A stretch of 62,761 nucleotides of DNA from Minwuia sp. (lineage in GTDB: Bacteria; Pseudomonadota; Alphaproteobacteria; Minwuiales; Minwuiaceae), in the NCBI GenBank assembly GCA_029210175.1, contig JARGPL010000002.1, forward strand, positions 1 through 62,761, written 5' to 3'. Each line of letters begins with the position of its first letter. The first letter of the stretch is position 1. The notes beneath the pieces are model-generated. The model was given only the letters and a program-made list of their open reading frames with translations. It was not told the origin of the DNA and searched no databases. A program made the translations under genes and the position numbers. This document shows positions 44,225 to 54,122 of this stretch, piece after piece.

Positions 44225-45160
44225 ATGAGCGATGGCGCGTTGATCGGCATGGCCTGGCTGGGTCTGTCAGGCGTGATCTTCGCCATCTTCACAGGCATCA
44301 TCCGCTACGTATCAAGCGATCTTCACCCCGCCGAGACGGCCTTCATCCGCTATCTCTTCGGATTGTTGTTCATCCTGCCGCTGTTCATGGGCGCACGGCG
44401 GTCGGAGCTTCGGACCAAGCGTCCGGTCGCGCATCTGTCGCGCGGGCTGGTGCACGGCTGCGGCGTCATGCTCTGGTTCTATGCGATCTCGGAGATATCG
44501 CTGGCTGAAGTCACGGCGCTGGGCTTCACATCGCCGGTCTGGGCCACTTTGGGTGCGATTCTGATCCTGGGGGAGGTCGTGCGCCTGCGCCGGGTGATGG
44601 CGGTGGTGCTCGGTTTCGCCGGTGCGCTTGTGGTCCTGTTCGGCCTGCCCGGATCATTCGAGGAGTTCCAGTCGAGCTTCAGCGCGCTGGGATACGGGCA
44701 ACTGGCCATGCTGCTGGCGGCACCGCTTTTCGCGGCATCAAAGATCATCACAAAGACCCTGACCGAAACGGAAAGCACGACGGCGATCGTCGCCTGGTTG
44801 TCCATAGTCGTGACGGTCGTGCTGGCGATACCCGCTGCAATGGTCTGGCGCACACCAACGTGGGAGGAACTGCTGTCCCTCGCGGCGGTTGCCGGTCTCG
44901 CCACCCTGGCGCATATCTGCATGACCCGGGCCTGGCGCGCGGCGGACCTGTCCGTGACCCAGCCGATCGAGTTCCTGCAGCTTGTCTGGGCATCGCTGAT
45001 CGGCATCTACATGTTCGGCGAGGATCCGGCGCTGGGCACCTGGGTCGGCGGTGCGATCATCGTCGGTTCTGCCACCTATATCGCCCATCGGGAGGCATCG
45101 GCGCGGCGCCAGATGCGGCGGGCGGCGCAAGCTGAAAGTGACGCCCGACACCCGAATTGA
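44225..45160 (+). CDS. EamA/DMT-superfamily transporter
   Basis: A protein of 311 residues (335 if ATG 44153 is used) with ten hydrophobic segments arranged as two EamA repeats, e.g. GLSGVIFAIFTGIIRYVSSD and LAEVTALGFTSPVWATLGAI. ATG 44225 follows GGGAGG; 44153 has no visible ribosome-binding site, so the shorter form is preferred. Probable exporter of metabolites or amino acids. Confidence 0.85.
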   Translation: MSDGALIGMAWLGLSGVIFAIFTGIIRYVSSDLHPAETAFIRYLFGLLFILPLFMGARRSELRTKRPVAHLSRGLVHGCGVMLWFYAISEISLAEVTALGFTSPVWATLGAILILGEVVRLRRVMAVVLGFAGALVVLFGLPGSFEEFQSSFSALGYGQLAMLLAAPLFAASKIITKTLTETESTTAIVAWLSIVVTVVLAIPAAMVWRTPTWEELLSLAAVAGLATLAHICMTRAWRAADLSVTQPIEFLQLVWASLIGIYMFGEDPALGTWVGGAIIVGSATYIAHREASARRQMRRAAQAESDARHPN

Positions 45161-45241
45161 TTGCGCAAAAGCACCCTGCTCGGCTATTGCTTGCAGATAT
45201 TTCAACCGAGGCTGAGGCCTCATGATCCAGGGGATTCTCAA

Positions 45242-45529
45242 ATGGCCGACCAGAATCAGATCTTCGTCGATGGCGTCTTCAATGTCGGGATTCAGGACGG
45301 TGCCGTACGCATCGATTTCTTCACCCATTCCCCGACACAGCGCGATGCAGAGGGCAAGCCCGCCCGCCAGTTCGCCCAGCGTGTGATCACCAGTCCGCAG
45401 GGTTTCCTGCAGGTCTATTCCTCGCTGGACCGTCTGGTGAACCAGCTTGAGGAACGCGGGCTGGTGCAGCGTCGCGAAGGTGGGGCGCCGGAAACCACTT
45501 CCGAATCCCTGCCCAACACCGACGACTGA
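45242..45529 (+). CDS. Conserved hypothetical protein
   Basis: A 95-residue protein starting MADQNQIFVDGVFNVGIQDG, with an apparent beta-rich middle (VRIDFFTHSP, RQFAQRVITSPQGFLQVY) and a helix (LDRLVNQLEERGL). The family is not recognised. The start follows CCAGGGGATTCTCA. Followed by a bidirectional hairpin that also ends the OmpA-family gene from the other side. Confidence 0.65.
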   Translation: MADQNQIFVDGVFNVGIQDGAVRIDFFTHSPTQRDAEGKPARQFAQRVITSPQGFLQVYSSLDRLVNQLEERGLVQRREGGAPETTSESLPNTDD

Positions 45530-45579
45530 AGGCATCAGCCATTGATCCGACGGGGTTGAGCCTCGGCGCCCTGAAAAGA

Positions 45580-45613
45580 AAGGCCCGCACCGTGAATGCA
45601 CGATGCGGGCCTT
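45580..45613 (-). terminator. Rho-independent terminator between the hypothetical gene and OmpA-like gene 1
   Basis: A perfect 10-bp stem AAGGCCCGCA / TGCGGGCCTT with a 14-base loop. On the minus strand it is followed by TTTCTTTTC, so it best ends the OmpA-like gene at 45641; the plus side has only a weak T run. Confidence 0.75.
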
Positions 45614-45640
45614 GTCGTTCAGGTCACTGCGCCAGAAGGA

Positions 45641-46567
45641 TCAGCGATTGTCGATCACGATCTCGACGCGCCGGTTAAGGGCTTCTGCGACACCATCTGC
45701 AGTGGCGACCGCCGGGTCGCTTTCACCCTTCTGAATTTCGTAAACCCGGGCAAGATCGACACCGCGCAGATTCAGTGCCACTGCAACATTGGCCGCGCGC
45801 CTCTGCGACAGGGAGCGATTGTACTTTGCAGCGCCAGCGCGATCGGCGTGGCCGGTGACATGGACTGCGGCCCGCCGATAGGCTCTCGCCTCCCGCACGA
45901 TCTCACGCAGGGTGGCAAGCGAAGCGTCATTCAGCGCCACGCTGTCGGTTTCGGACAGCATGCGATGGTTGATCGGCAGTGCTGACAAGGGCCTGTCGTC
46001 AGTGACCGCCTTTGCATTCCGCGCTGCAACCCGTTCGTAATATGCGCGGACAGCAGGCTTTGCATCAGTGTCAGGACCGGAAATCCTGGCCATGGTCTCG
46101 ACAACCCGGTCAAAGCAGACCTTTGCCCGCCCCGGATTGGTGCCTTCCTCGGTATCGCTCATCCAGCAGTCGAAATTGACCTGTGCGTCTGCCATGTCAT
46201 TGGTCGCGGCATCCGGCGTGCCGGCAAGATAGGCATTCAGCAGATGTGCGTAGGTCTTGTGGGCAAACGCCGTGTTCTCAGGGGTCAGCTTGTAGTTCTG
46301 CGGGTCGTCAGGCAGGACCAGGAAGCCGTCACGTGCCGCGACCGCCTTGTTGCCGTACGCCCAGGCGTCCTGGCTGTCGTTCTCGGCGGCTTCCATGTCT
46401 GCCATGGCTGCATAGCGCTGCTGCAACGCAGCTTCATAGGCTTCGTAAGGCGACCTGATGGGGGCGCCGCCATAGCCAGCGGCACTTGCCCCCCCTGTGA
46501 TCGTCAGCAGACAAGCTGTCGCGACGCCACCGAGCAGCAGTTTTCGGATCCGTGTCGTGGTCATCAT
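45641..46567 (-). CDS. OmpA-family outer-membrane protein (tandem copy 1)
   Basis: A protein of about 308 residues with a signal peptide, a conserved helical N-terminal domain (YGGAPIRSPYEAYEAAL, LLNAYLAGTPDAATND, ADAQVNFDCWMSDTEEGTN) and a C-terminal OmpA domain (ALPINHRMLSETDS, VTGHADRAGAAKYNRSLSQR, ALNRRVEIVIDNR). It should bind peptidoglycan from the periplasm. The usual FxFDS-like motif is degenerate here (MLSETDSVALND). ATG 46567 is taken; 46564 is equally good. Last of three paralogues in the transcription direction. Confidence 0.85.
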   Translation of the reverse strand: MMTTTRIRKLLLGGVATACLLTITGGASAAGYGGAPIRSPYEAYEAALQQRYAAMADMEAAENDSQDAWAYGNKAVAARDGFLVLPDDPQNYKLTPENTAFAHKTYAHLLNAYLAGTPDAATNDMADAQVNFDCWMSDTEEGTNPGRAKVCFDRVVETMARISGPDTDAKPAVRAYYERVAARNAKAVTDDRPLSALPINHRMLSETDSVALNDASLATLREIVREARAYRRAAVHVTGHADRAGAAKYNRSLSQRRAANVAVALNLRGVDLARVYEIQKGESDPAVATADGVAEALNRRVEIVIDNR

Positions 46568-46585
46568 TGGTCCGCACACATGAAA

Positions 46586-46617
46586 CGACCCGCATCATGA
46601 GAACACGGTGCGGGTCG
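46586..46617 (-). terminator. Hairpin terminator between OmpA-like genes 2 and 1
   Basis: A 9-bp stem CGACCCGCA / TGCGGGTCG with a 14-base loop and a short TTTC on the minus strand. Its loop length and base of stem resemble the terminator after OmpA-like gene 1, suggesting both descend from the same duplicated unit. Confidence 0.6.
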
Positions 46618-46645
46618 CTTTGTTCCCGTCAGCTGTCTGGCGGGA

Positions 46646-47569
46646 TCATCGGTCGTCGATGATGATTTCCACGCGGCGGTTCTGCGGTTCGGCCACACCA
46701 TCCGCCGTGGCAACCGCCGGCGCGCTTTCCCCGGCCGGAATTTCATCTATCCGCGCCAGATTGATCCCGCGCAGACGCAGGGCTTCTGCGACGCGGGCCG
46801 CCCGTGCCTCCGCGAGACGCCTGTTGTAGGTCGCGTTGCCTGCACGGTCCGTATGCCCGATCACCTGAACATCCGCCTGCGGATAGGCAGACGTCTGGCG
46901 GGCGATCTCGTCCAGCGTGGCGCGGGCGGCATCATCCAGTTCGGCGCTGTCAAAGCCGAACATCAGCCGATGTGTCACGGGCAGGACAGGCAGTGCCTTG
47001 GCGACGGGCTGCGCGTCCCCTGCTATCGCCGCCACGCGCGTGTCGTTGATGGATGCCACGGGTACCGGCGTGCTGGTCCGGGCCAGCTTTGCCAGCGTCT
47101 CCGCGACCCGGGCGCGGCAGGTCTGGGCGCGGCGTTCGTTGGTCCCTTCCTCCGCATCATTCAGCCAGCAGTCGAAATTCACCTGCGCATCGGCCAGCAA
47201 GGCTGTGGCGCTGCCCGGCAGACCGGCGCGATAGGACGCGAGCAGGTGTCTGTAGGTGTCACGGGCGAACGCCATGTCAGCGGGCCCCAGATTGCGCGTC
47301 GCAGGATCGTCCGGCAGGACAAGGTAGCCATTGTCCGCATCGACGGCCTTGTTCCAGAACCGCCACTCATCGGCGCTGTCACCTTCGCGTGCTTCCATGT
47401 CGGCGAGTGCCGCGTAGCGGATCTGCAGCGCTGAATCGTAGTTGCCAAAGGGGGATGTGATCGGCGCGCCGCCATAGCTTGCGGCATTTGCGGTGGCACC
47501 GACGGCCAGCACGAGGGCGCTTGCCATGCCGCTCAACATCAAGGCCCGGATACGGTGGGTGGTCTTCAT
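46646..47569 (-). CDS. OmpA-family outer-membrane protein (tandem copy 2)
   Basis: A 307-residue protein of the same build: signal peptide (MKTTHRIRALMLSGMASALV, cut near ANAAS), N-terminal domain with YGGAPITSPFGNYDSAL and ADAQVNFDCWLNDAEEG, and an intact OmpA domain (RLMFGFDSAELDDAARAT, IGHTDRAGNATYNRRLAEAR, EPQNRRVEIIIDD). ATG 47569 follows GGAGACTGAAA. The best-preserved copy at its peptidoglycan-binding site. Confidence 0.88.
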   Translation of the reverse strand: MKTTHRIRALMLSGMASALVLAVGATANAASYGGAPITSPFGNYDSALQIRYAALADMEAREGDSADEWRFWNKAVDADNGYLVLPDDPATRNLGPADMAFARDTYRHLLASYRAGLPGSATALLADAQVNFDCWLNDAEEGTNERRAQTCRARVAETLAKLARTSTPVPVASINDTRVAAIAGDAQPVAKALPVLPVTHRLMFGFDSAELDDAARATLDEIARQTSAYPQADVQVIGHTDRAGNATYNRRLAEARAARVAEALRLRGINLARIDEIPAGESAPAVATADGVAEPQNRRVEIIIDDR

Positions 47570-47714
47570 TTTCAGTCTCCTGAAGTGCTGCAAGGACTGG
47601 CCCGGATGTGCTCCGCGCCAGTCCCTTGAAGCTGGATCATTGCGCATGACCCGTCAGTGTTGAGACTGTGACCGTGACGTGACCCTGCAGGGCCGACCGG
47701 TGACGGACGGCAGG

Positions 47715-48647
47715 TCAGTACCGCATGCCGATCTCGATCTCGACGCGGCGGTTGCGCGGTTCGGCAACATTGTCGCTGGTGGGGATTGCCGTGGCGGTTT
47801 CGCCAATGGCCACTTCATCCACTCGCAAGGTGTCGATGCCGCGCGCCCGCAGCGCCCGGGATACGGCGGCGGTCCGGCGCAGCGACAGATTGCGATTGTA
47901 GGCGTCGTCGCCTGTCCGGTCAGTGAAGCCTGCTACCCGGATATCAGCCTTCGGGAATGCCGCAGCATCCCGGGCAGCGGCGTCCAGAACCGCCAGCGAT
48001 TCCTTGCTCAGATCGGCACTGTTGTTGCGGAAGAACAACAGATGCCGCACAGGCAAGGCCGCCGTGGCCACAGGCTCAGGTGCATCAGTGGTGACTGGCC
48101 TGGCGGACGCATTCGGATAGATCGGTCCGGCAGGCCAGATCTGCGGATCGATGATCGCCATCGCGGCTTCCAGTTCCTGGCGGCACCCATCGGCCCTGGC
48201 CGGATTGTCACCCTCTTCGGTATCGTTCAGCCAGCAATCATAACTGGCCTGTGCGTCGGCGAGCTTTTCGGTTCGCGTGCCTGGCATGCCGGACTGATAT
48301 GCGCGCAGCAGTCGCCGGTATGCGGCGCTGGCGTAGGCCGCATCCGCCGCCGTCAGATTCCGGCGCGAAGGGTCTTCCGGCAGCACCAGATAACCGCCTT
48401 CGGCATCCTTCGACTTGTACCAGAAATGCCATTCATCGACGCTGTCACCGTCCTTTGATTCCATGTCGGAAAGCGCGGCGTAGCGTGTGGTGAGCGCGGC
48501 ATCATAGACAGCGTAGGGTGATGGAATTGGTGCGCCACCCCATGATTCGGCGGCACCCGGACCAGTCGCGGCAATGGACGATGTCAGAAGCGCGATTCCG
48601 CCGACCAGCAGCTTGCCAGCCGTTGCGGACATTGTTGAACTGTACAT
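47715..48647 (-). CDS. OmpA-family outer-membrane protein (tandem copy 3)
   Basis: A 310-residue paralogue: signal peptide (ending GAAESW), N-terminal domain with WGGAPIPSPYAVYDAAL and DCWLNDTEEGDNPARADGC, and an OmpA domain (LLFFRNNSADLSKESLAV, VAGFTDRTGDDAYNRNLSLR, EPRNRRVEIEIGM). The aspartate of the FDS-like motif is replaced (RNNSADL). First gene of the tandem set; ATG 48647, or Met 6 (48632). Divergent from the EstB-like gene. Confidence 0.86.
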   Translation of the reverse strand: MYSSTMSATAGKLLVGGIALLTSSIAATGPGAAESWGGAPIPSPYAVYDAALTTRYAALSDMESKDGDSVDEWHFWYKSKDAEGGYLVLPEDPSRRNLTAADAAYASAAYRRLLRAYQSGMPGTRTEKLADAQASYDCWLNDTEEGDNPARADGCRQELEAAMAIIDPQIWPAGPIYPNASARPVTTDAPEPVATAALPVRHLLFFRNNSADLSKESLAVLDAAARDAAAFPKADIRVAGFTDRTGDDAYNRNLSLRRTAAVSRALRARGIDTLRVDEVAIGETATAIPTSDNVAEPRNRRVEIEIGMRY

Positions 48648-48859
48648 TTTTCGACCCCCGAAAATGTCGATCCATCACCAGAGGCGTTGGATCCTTGCGA
48701 CAGGCAGGATGAACCCTTGTCCATGTCCGGTGCGTGGCAGGGCTGTGATCGCTCTGTGACCAGACCACGTTGCACGTGGAGGGGGAGCGGATAGACTGGT
48801 AACGGGAGTGGCCGTGCGACAGCATTTTCAGGAGTCGCCTGCCAGATGGGGGAGAACAG

Positions 48860-50083
48860 ATGACCGAGACGAAAATTCATGGGCAGGCAAGCGACCGCTT
48901 TGCCGGGGTGCGCGACGTGTTCGCACGCAATTTCGCTGAAAACGGGGAGGTGGGGGCCAGCGTCTGCGTCACCCTGAACGGTGAAACCGTCGTCGATCTC
49001 TGGGGCGGCGTGGCTGACCAGACAACCGGTGCAGCATGGGGGGAAGACACGGTTTCCGTCGTGTTTTCCTGCACCAAGGGCGCGACCGCGATCTGCGCCC
49101 ATACCCTGATCAGCCAGGGCAAGTTCGATCTGGCGACCCCGGTTGGCGATATCTGGCCGGAATTTGCGGCGGGCAACAAGGCTGAAGCCACTGTCCGCAT
49201 GATGCTGGATCATTCGGTCGGTGTGCCGGTGCTGCGGGAAAAGCTGAAGCACAACGGCACCTATGACTGGGATTACATGTGCGAACGGCTGGCAGCGGAG
49301 GAGCCTTTCTGGCGGCCCGGCGATCGCAATGGCTATCACGGTCTGACGTTCGGCTGGACGGTGGGTGAACTGGTGCGCCGCACGACAGGCAAGTCGCTCG
49401 GCACCTATTTCCAGGATGCGATCGCCGGGCCGCTGGGCATAGATTTCTGGATCGGCCTGCCGGAGGAGATCGAGCCTCGGGTGGCACCAATGATCTTCCG
49501 CCGCCACGAACCGGGCGATGCGCAGCCACCGTTCCTGAAGGTGGGACTGAACGAGCCAGGCTCGATCCCGCATCTGTTCCTGTTCAATTCGGGCGGGTTC
49601 CTGTCCAAGGGCTGCAACACTCGCGAAGGCCACATGGCAGAGCTGGGCGGTGCCAGCGGCATCACCAACGGACGTGGCCTGGCGGGCATGTATCGCCCCT
49701 TCGCGAACGGTGGATCATGGGACGGCGTGGACCTGGTGGATGCGGGAACACTGGCCGACATGGAAGCGATCTCGGTCGCGACAGGCCGCGATGCGACCCT
49801 GCAGATACCGACCCGCTTCGCGCCGGGTTTCATGAAATCCATGGACAATCGCGCGCTGGGGATCGAGGGCGCGATCATGGGACGTCGGGCGTTCGGGCAT
49901 GTGGGCGCCGGTGGATCGCTGGGCTTCGCGGACCCCGAAACCGGCCTCAGTTTCGGCTATTCGATGAACCGCATGGGTGAAGGGTTGCTGCTGAACGAGC
50001 GCGGTCAGGGTCTGGTCGATGCAGCGTATGATGCGCTGGGCGGCATGGAACAGGCCGGTGGTGCCTGGCGTCCGGCAGCATGA
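48860..50083 (+). CDS. Beta-lactamase-fold serine hydrolase (EstB-like esterase)
   Basis: A 407-residue cytoplasmic protein of the serine beta-lactamase/EstB family. The S-x-x-K nucleophile motif is SCTKG (about residues 70-74), with YHGLTFGWTVGEL as the Tyr motif and HVGAGGS near the C-terminus. It most likely hydrolyses an ester or amide. The stop overlaps the acyl-CoA synthetase start (ATGA), so a linked role in lipid or aromatic-acid metabolism is likely. Confidence 0.87.
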   Translation: MTETKIHGQASDRFAGVRDVFARNFAENGEVGASVCVTLNGETVVDLWGGVADQTTGAAWGEDTVSVVFSCTKGATAICAHTLISQGKFDLATPVGDIWPEFAAGNKAEATVRMMLDHSVGVPVLREKLKHNGTYDWDYMCERLAAEEPFWRPGDRNGYHGLTFGWTVGELVRRTTGKSLGTYFQDAIAGPLGIDFWIGLPEEIEPRVAPMIFRRHEPGDAQPPFLKVGLNEPGSIPHLFLFNSGGFLSKGCNTREGHMAELGGASGITNGRGLAGMYRPFANGGSWDGVDLVDAGTLADMEAISVATGRDATLQIPTRFAPGFMKSMDNRALGIEGAIMGRRAFGHVGAGGSLGFADPETGLSFGYSMNRMGEGLLLNERGQGLVDAAYDALGGMEQAGGAWRPAA

Positions 50084-51672
50084 GCAGCAGTCTTCTCGGC
50101 GTGCGTGAACGTCGTTACGCAGTATCGCCGGAAGCCTTCACGGCGGAGATGGCGGAAGGCTTCGGCCTGACCGGGGATTTCACCTTCACGGACATGGTGG
50201 CGCGTGCCGCCGCGCGCTATCCCGACACTGTCGCGATGGTGCACATGGGGCGCCAAGTCACCTACGCCGACATGATGCGCCGCATTCAGGCCGCCCGGGT
50301 GATGATGGTGGACCGCCATGGTGTGAAACCGGGCGACCGGGTGGAACTTCTGATCGACAATTCCGACCATTACGCGATCTGGTACTTCGCCATTCTGGCG
50401 GCTGGCGCGGTTGCCGTGCCGATCAATCCGAAGCTTGTCCCCCGTGAACTGGCCTTCATGGTGCAGGATTCGGCACCGGTGCTGTTCGTGCATGAAAGCC
50501 GCTTCGATGACCTGATCGACCAGTCCCTCGATCTGGCTGGCCTGCGACCGCCGCGTCTGGTGGTCGACCGGGATCCACCGCCGCCCGCCGCCGGGGATTG
50601 GGAACCCACGTCCGGTATCGATGTGCACGCGCCCTGCGCCGTCTATTACACATCCGGCACGACGGGGACGCCAAAGGGTGTGCTGCACAGTCATCACAGC
50701 CTGCTTGCCTGTGCCCTGCAGTCACCGGAAACCTGGGAATATCCCGGGCCCGAAATGCGTTTGCTGGCCTGCACGCCGATGTTTCATATTGCCAGCCACG
50801 TGTTCTTTCTGGTGACACTGACCCTGGGGGCGACCCTGGTCATCGACAGCTACCAGACAGAGCGGACGATGCGTCAGATCGCCGATCACGGGATTGAGGC
50901 CTTCTTCGCAGTGCCAAGTCAGCTTCTGATGATGGAGCAGCATCCGTTGAAGGACGACATGGATTTCAGTCACGTGAAATCCATCGGTTTCGGTGCCGCC
51001 CCCATGGCGATGGACCGGTTGCAGGCGGTGCAGGACATGTTTCCGAATGCCGGCCTCGTGCACTGCATGGGACAGACCGAAAGCTCCGGCCTGATCGTGG
51101 CGCTGTCGTCCGAGGAAGCGTTCGCGCATATCGGGTCGGTCGGGCTGGCGGTGCCGGGCTGCGAGTTGCGCGTCGTGGACAGCAACGATGCCGAGGTGCC
51201 GCACGGCACGGTGGGCGAACTGGTCAGCCGTGGCCCTCAGAACATGATCGGCTATCTCAATCGGGAAGAGGCGACTGCCGAAACCCTGCGCGGCGGCTGG
51301 TTGCATACCGGCGACCTGGGCTACCGCGACGACGATGGATACCTGTTCCTGGTCGACCGGGCCAAGGACATGATCATCCGGGGCGGCGAGAACATCTACT
51401 CGACCGAAGTCGAGGACGTGATCTACATGATGCCCGGCGTGTCGCTCTGCGCCGTCATCGGCGTGCCTGACAAGCTGTTTGGCGAAGAGGTCGCGGCCTT
51501 CATCCTGCCAAAGCCCGGCAAGACGCTCGGCATCGAAGAGGTTCAGGCCCATTGCCGCGCCAACATGGCGTCCTACAAGTCCCCAAGGCTTGTCACCTTC
51601 GTGGAGGACTTCGCGATGACCGCGACCGGCAAGATCCAGAAGGGCGAATTGCGCAAGCTGATGGTGGGCTGA
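50080..51672 (+). CDS. AMP-forming acyl-CoA synthetase
   Basis: A 530-residue adenylating enzyme with YYTSGTTGTPKGVLHSHHSL (P-loop-like motif), GQTESSGL, GWLHTGDLGYRDDDGYLFLV and a C-terminal Lys in TATGKIQKGELRK. It activates a fatty or aromatic acid as acyl-AMP and then CoA ester; the chain-length is not determinable. Coupled to the EstB-like gene. Confidence 0.92.
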   Translation: MSSSLLGVRERRYAVSPEAFTAEMAEGFGLTGDFTFTDMVARAAARYPDTVAMVHMGRQVTYADMMRRIQAARVMMVDRHGVKPGDRVELLIDNSDHYAIWYFAILAAGAVAVPINPKLVPRELAFMVQDSAPVLFVHESRFDDLIDQSLDLAGLRPPRLVVDRDPPPPAAGDWEPTSGIDVHAPCAVYYTSGTTGTPKGVLHSHHSLLACALQSPETWEYPGPEMRLLACTPMFHIASHVFFLVTLTLGATLVIDSYQTERTMRQIADHGIEAFFAVPSQLLMMEQHPLKDDMDFSHVKSIGFGAAPMAMDRLQAVQDMFPNAGLVHCMGQTESSGLIVALSSEEAFAHIGSVGLAVPGCELRVVDSNDAEVPHGTVGELVSRGPQNMIGYLNREEATAETLRGGWLHTGDLGYRDDDGYLFLVDRAKDMIIRGGENIYSTEVEDVIYMMPGVSLCAVIGVPDKLFGEEVAAFILPKPGKTLGIEEVQAHCRANMASYKSPRLVTFVEDFAMTATGKIQKGELRKLMVG

Positions 51673-51759
51673 TGCGGATCAGGCGGCGTACCCATTTGAC
51701 AACCGGCGTTCAGGCGACCACCTGACGTTTCAGGACAACACCAGCGGAGGCGAGTACCC

Positions 51760-52395
51760 ATGGCACTATTCGGCAGCAAGCGTGATGACGGCGCATTCGG
51801 TGTGGTGTCGACTGACTTCCCCGACGCCGCGATGGACGTCGCCGCGACGGAAGAGGAACAGATTGCCGTGCTGGCGGGTGGGTGCTTCTGGTGTGTGGAG
51901 GCGGTCTATCTGGAACTGAAGGGCGTGCATTCGGTCATATCCGGCTATGCAGGTGGCTCGGCGGAGACCGCCGACTATCGCAGCGTCTGCACCGGGCGCA
52001 CGGACCATGCGGAAGTCATCGAGGTACGATATGACTCCAGTCAGATCACCTATGGCGAACTGCTGAAGATCTTCTTCGCCATCGCCCACGATCCGACCCA
52101 GAAGGACCGGCAGGGCAACGACATCGGTCGCCAGTACCGATCTGCCATCTTCTATCTTGATGATGAACAGAAGCGTGTGGCCGAGGCCTATATTGCGCAG
52201 ATCAATGAAGCTCGGGTCTTCGAGCAGCCGATCGCGACGGTGCTGGAGTCGCTGGACGCGTTCTTCGATGGCGAGGACGAGCATCAGAACTACGCCGCCC
52301 GGAACCCGACGCAGCCCTACATCGCCTACCTCGCCGCGCCGAAGGTGCAGAAGCTTTATCAGCAGTACCGCGAGAAGACGAAGGCGGGCGGCTGA
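51760..52395 (+). CDS. msrA: Peptide-methionine (S)-S-oxide reductase
   Basis: A 211-residue repair enzyme: the GCFWCVEAVY active site (about residue 44), followed by GVHSVISGYAGGSAETADYR, HAEVIEVRYD and FAIAHDPTQKDRQGND. It reduces methionine-S-sulfoxide in proteins using thioredoxin. N-terminal 40 residues are an extra segment not needed for the fold. GGAGG precedes ATG 51760. Confidence 0.95.
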   Translation: MALFGSKRDDGAFGVVSTDFPDAAMDVAATEEEQIAVLAGGCFWCVEAVYLELKGVHSVISGYAGGSAETADYRSVCTGRTDHAEVIEVRYDSSQITYGELLKIFFAIAHDPTQKDRQGNDIGRQYRSAIFYLDDEQKRVAEAYIAQINEARVFEQPIATVLESLDAFFDGEDEHQNYAARNPTQPYIAYLAAPKVQKLYQQYREKTKAGG

Positions 52396-52643
52396 CAATA
52401 TCCGCTTGGGGCCGCTCAAATCCCTGCGCTCAGCCGGTCGCGCAGATACTCAATCGCGTGGATCCCGGATCGGCGCTGCGCTTGTCCGGGATGACAGCAG
52501 AGCCAGTGGGCTGCGCATGAACCCCAACCGTCACGCCGGGCAGAGACCCGGCGCCCACGTTTTGCCGCGCCGGCCAGCGTTGCAAAGTGTGGACGTCGGA
52601 CGGGCGCTCCGCCTGTCGGGCACAAAGGCAGAGGCGTTGAGCC
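52396..52643. repeat. Intergenic region with alphaproteobacterial palindromic repeats
   Basis: Between msrA and gatB (248 nt). It contains ATCCCGGA / TCCGGGAT (52462-52469, 52485-52492) and CGCCGGG / CCCGGCG (52534-52540, 52547-52553), typical of the GTGGATCCCGG...CCGGGATGAC-type short palindromic repeats scattered through alphaproteobacterial genomes. A further hairpin-like GTCGGACGGGC...CCTGTCGGGC follows. No gene. Confidence 0.6.
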
Positions 52644-54122
52644 TCAGCCGCCCAGGATCTTGTCGCGCAGGATCTTGTTGACGGCCTGCGGATTGGCCTT
52701 GCCGCCGGACAGCTTCATGACCTGACCGGTGAACCAGCCGAGCAGCTTTTCCTTGCCGCCCTGCACGTCGGCGACCTTGTCGGGGTTTTCCGCAATCACC
52801 TGATCCACGACGGCGGTGATCGCGCCTTCGTCGGTGACCTGCTTCAGGCCCTTCTCCGCGATGATCGCGTCCGGGTCCTGATGGGTTTCGCACATGACCT
52901 CGAACACGTCCTTGGCAATGCGCCCGGAAATGGTCTTGTCGACGATGCGGTCGATCAATTGCCCCAGCTGGCTTGCGGCAATGGGGCTTTCGGCGATCGC
53001 AATGCCGGTACGGTTCAGGAAACCGAACAGGTCCGACGTCACCCAGTTGGCGGACAGTTTCGCGTCCCGGCCTTTCGCCACGGCCTCGAAGTAGTCGGCT
53101 GACTCCCGGTCCGAAACCAGCGTCCGCGCGTCATATTCAGACAGGCCGTAGTCCGCCATGAAACGGGCCTTCTTGGCATCGGGCAGTTCCGGCAGGCTGT
53201 CGCGGATTGCCTGCACGTAGGCGGCTTCCATCTCCAGCGGCAGCAGGTCGGGGTCCGGGAAGTAGCGGTAATCGTGCGCTTCTTCCTTCGACCGCATGGA
53301 CCGGGTGACGCCCTTGTTGGGGTCGTAGAGCCGGGTTTCCTGAACGATCTTGCCGCCGTCTTCCAGAATCTCGATCTGGCGGCGGGCCTCATGCTCGATG
53401 GCCTGGCGGATGAACCGCATGGAATTGACGTTCTTGATCTCGCAGCGCGTGCCCAGCTCCGCACCGGGGCGGCGCACCGACACGTTCACGTCGGCGCGCA
53501 ACGAACCCTCGGCCATCACGCCGTCGCAGGTGCCGAGATAGCGCACGATCCGCTGCACCTTCTCGACATAGGCGGACGCTTCCTCGGCAGAGCGCATGTC
53601 CGGATCGGAGACGATTTCCATCAGCGCCACGCCGCAGCGGTTCAGATCGACATAGGTCATCGACGGGTGCTGGTCATGCACGCTCTTGCCCGCGTCCTGT
53701 TCCAGGTGCAGCCGTTCCACACCAATCACCTTCGACGTGCCATCGGACAGTTCGATGGTGACGTGCCCCGGACCGACGATGGGCTGCTTGAACTGGCTGA
53801 TCTGATAGCCCTGCGGCAGATCGGGGTAGAAGTAGTTCTTCCGGTCGAACACCGAATAGAGATTGATCTCCGAATTCAGGCCCATGCCGGTGCGGACCGC
53901 CTGCTCGATGCATTTCTCGTTGATGGTGGGCAGCATGCCTGGCAGACCGGCATCGACGAAGCTCACCTGACTGTTCGGATCGGCCCCGAACTCGGTCGAT
54001 GCACCGGAGAACAGCTTGGCGTCGGACGTCACCTGGGCGTGGATTTCAAGGCCCAGCACGATTTCCCAGTCGCCTGTCTCGCCCGCGATCAGATTGTCGG
54101 GGTTGGTCGGGATATCTCTCAT
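52644..54122 (-). CDS. gatB: Aspartyl/glutamyl-tRNA amidotransferase subunit B
   Basis: A 492-residue subunit with the GatB opening [36 protein letters not shown], and the YqeY-like tail domain ([20 protein letters not shown]). It activates Glu-tRNA(Gln) or Asp-tRNA(Asn) for amidation. ATG 54122 overlaps the gatA stop (ATGA); an in-frame ATG 54134 is also possible. Operon gatC-gatA-gatB. Confidence 0.96.
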   Translation of the reverse strand: MRDIPTNPDNLIAGETGDWEIVLGLEIHAQVTSDAKLFSGASTEFGADPNSQVSFVDAGLPGMLPTINEKCIEQAVRTGMGLNSEINLYSVFDRKNYFYPDLPQGYQISQFKQPIVGPGHVTIELSDGTSKVIGVERLHLEQDAGKSVHDQHPSMTYVDLNRCGVALMEIVSDPDMRSAEEASAYVEKVQRIVRYLGTCDGVMAEGSLRADVNVSVRRPGAELGTRCEIKNVNSMRFIRQAIEHEARRQIEILEDGGKIVQETRLYDPNKGVTRSMRSKEEAHDYRYFPDPDLLPLEMEAAYVQAIRDSLPELPDAKKARFMADYGLSEYDARTLVSDRESADYFEAVAKGRDAKLSANWVTSDLFGFLNRTGIAIAESPIAASQLGQLIDRIVDKTISGRIAKDVFEVMCETHQDPDAIIAEKGLKQVTDEGAITAVVDQVIAENPDKVADVQGGKEKLLGWFTGQVMKLSGGKANPQAVNKILRDKILGG

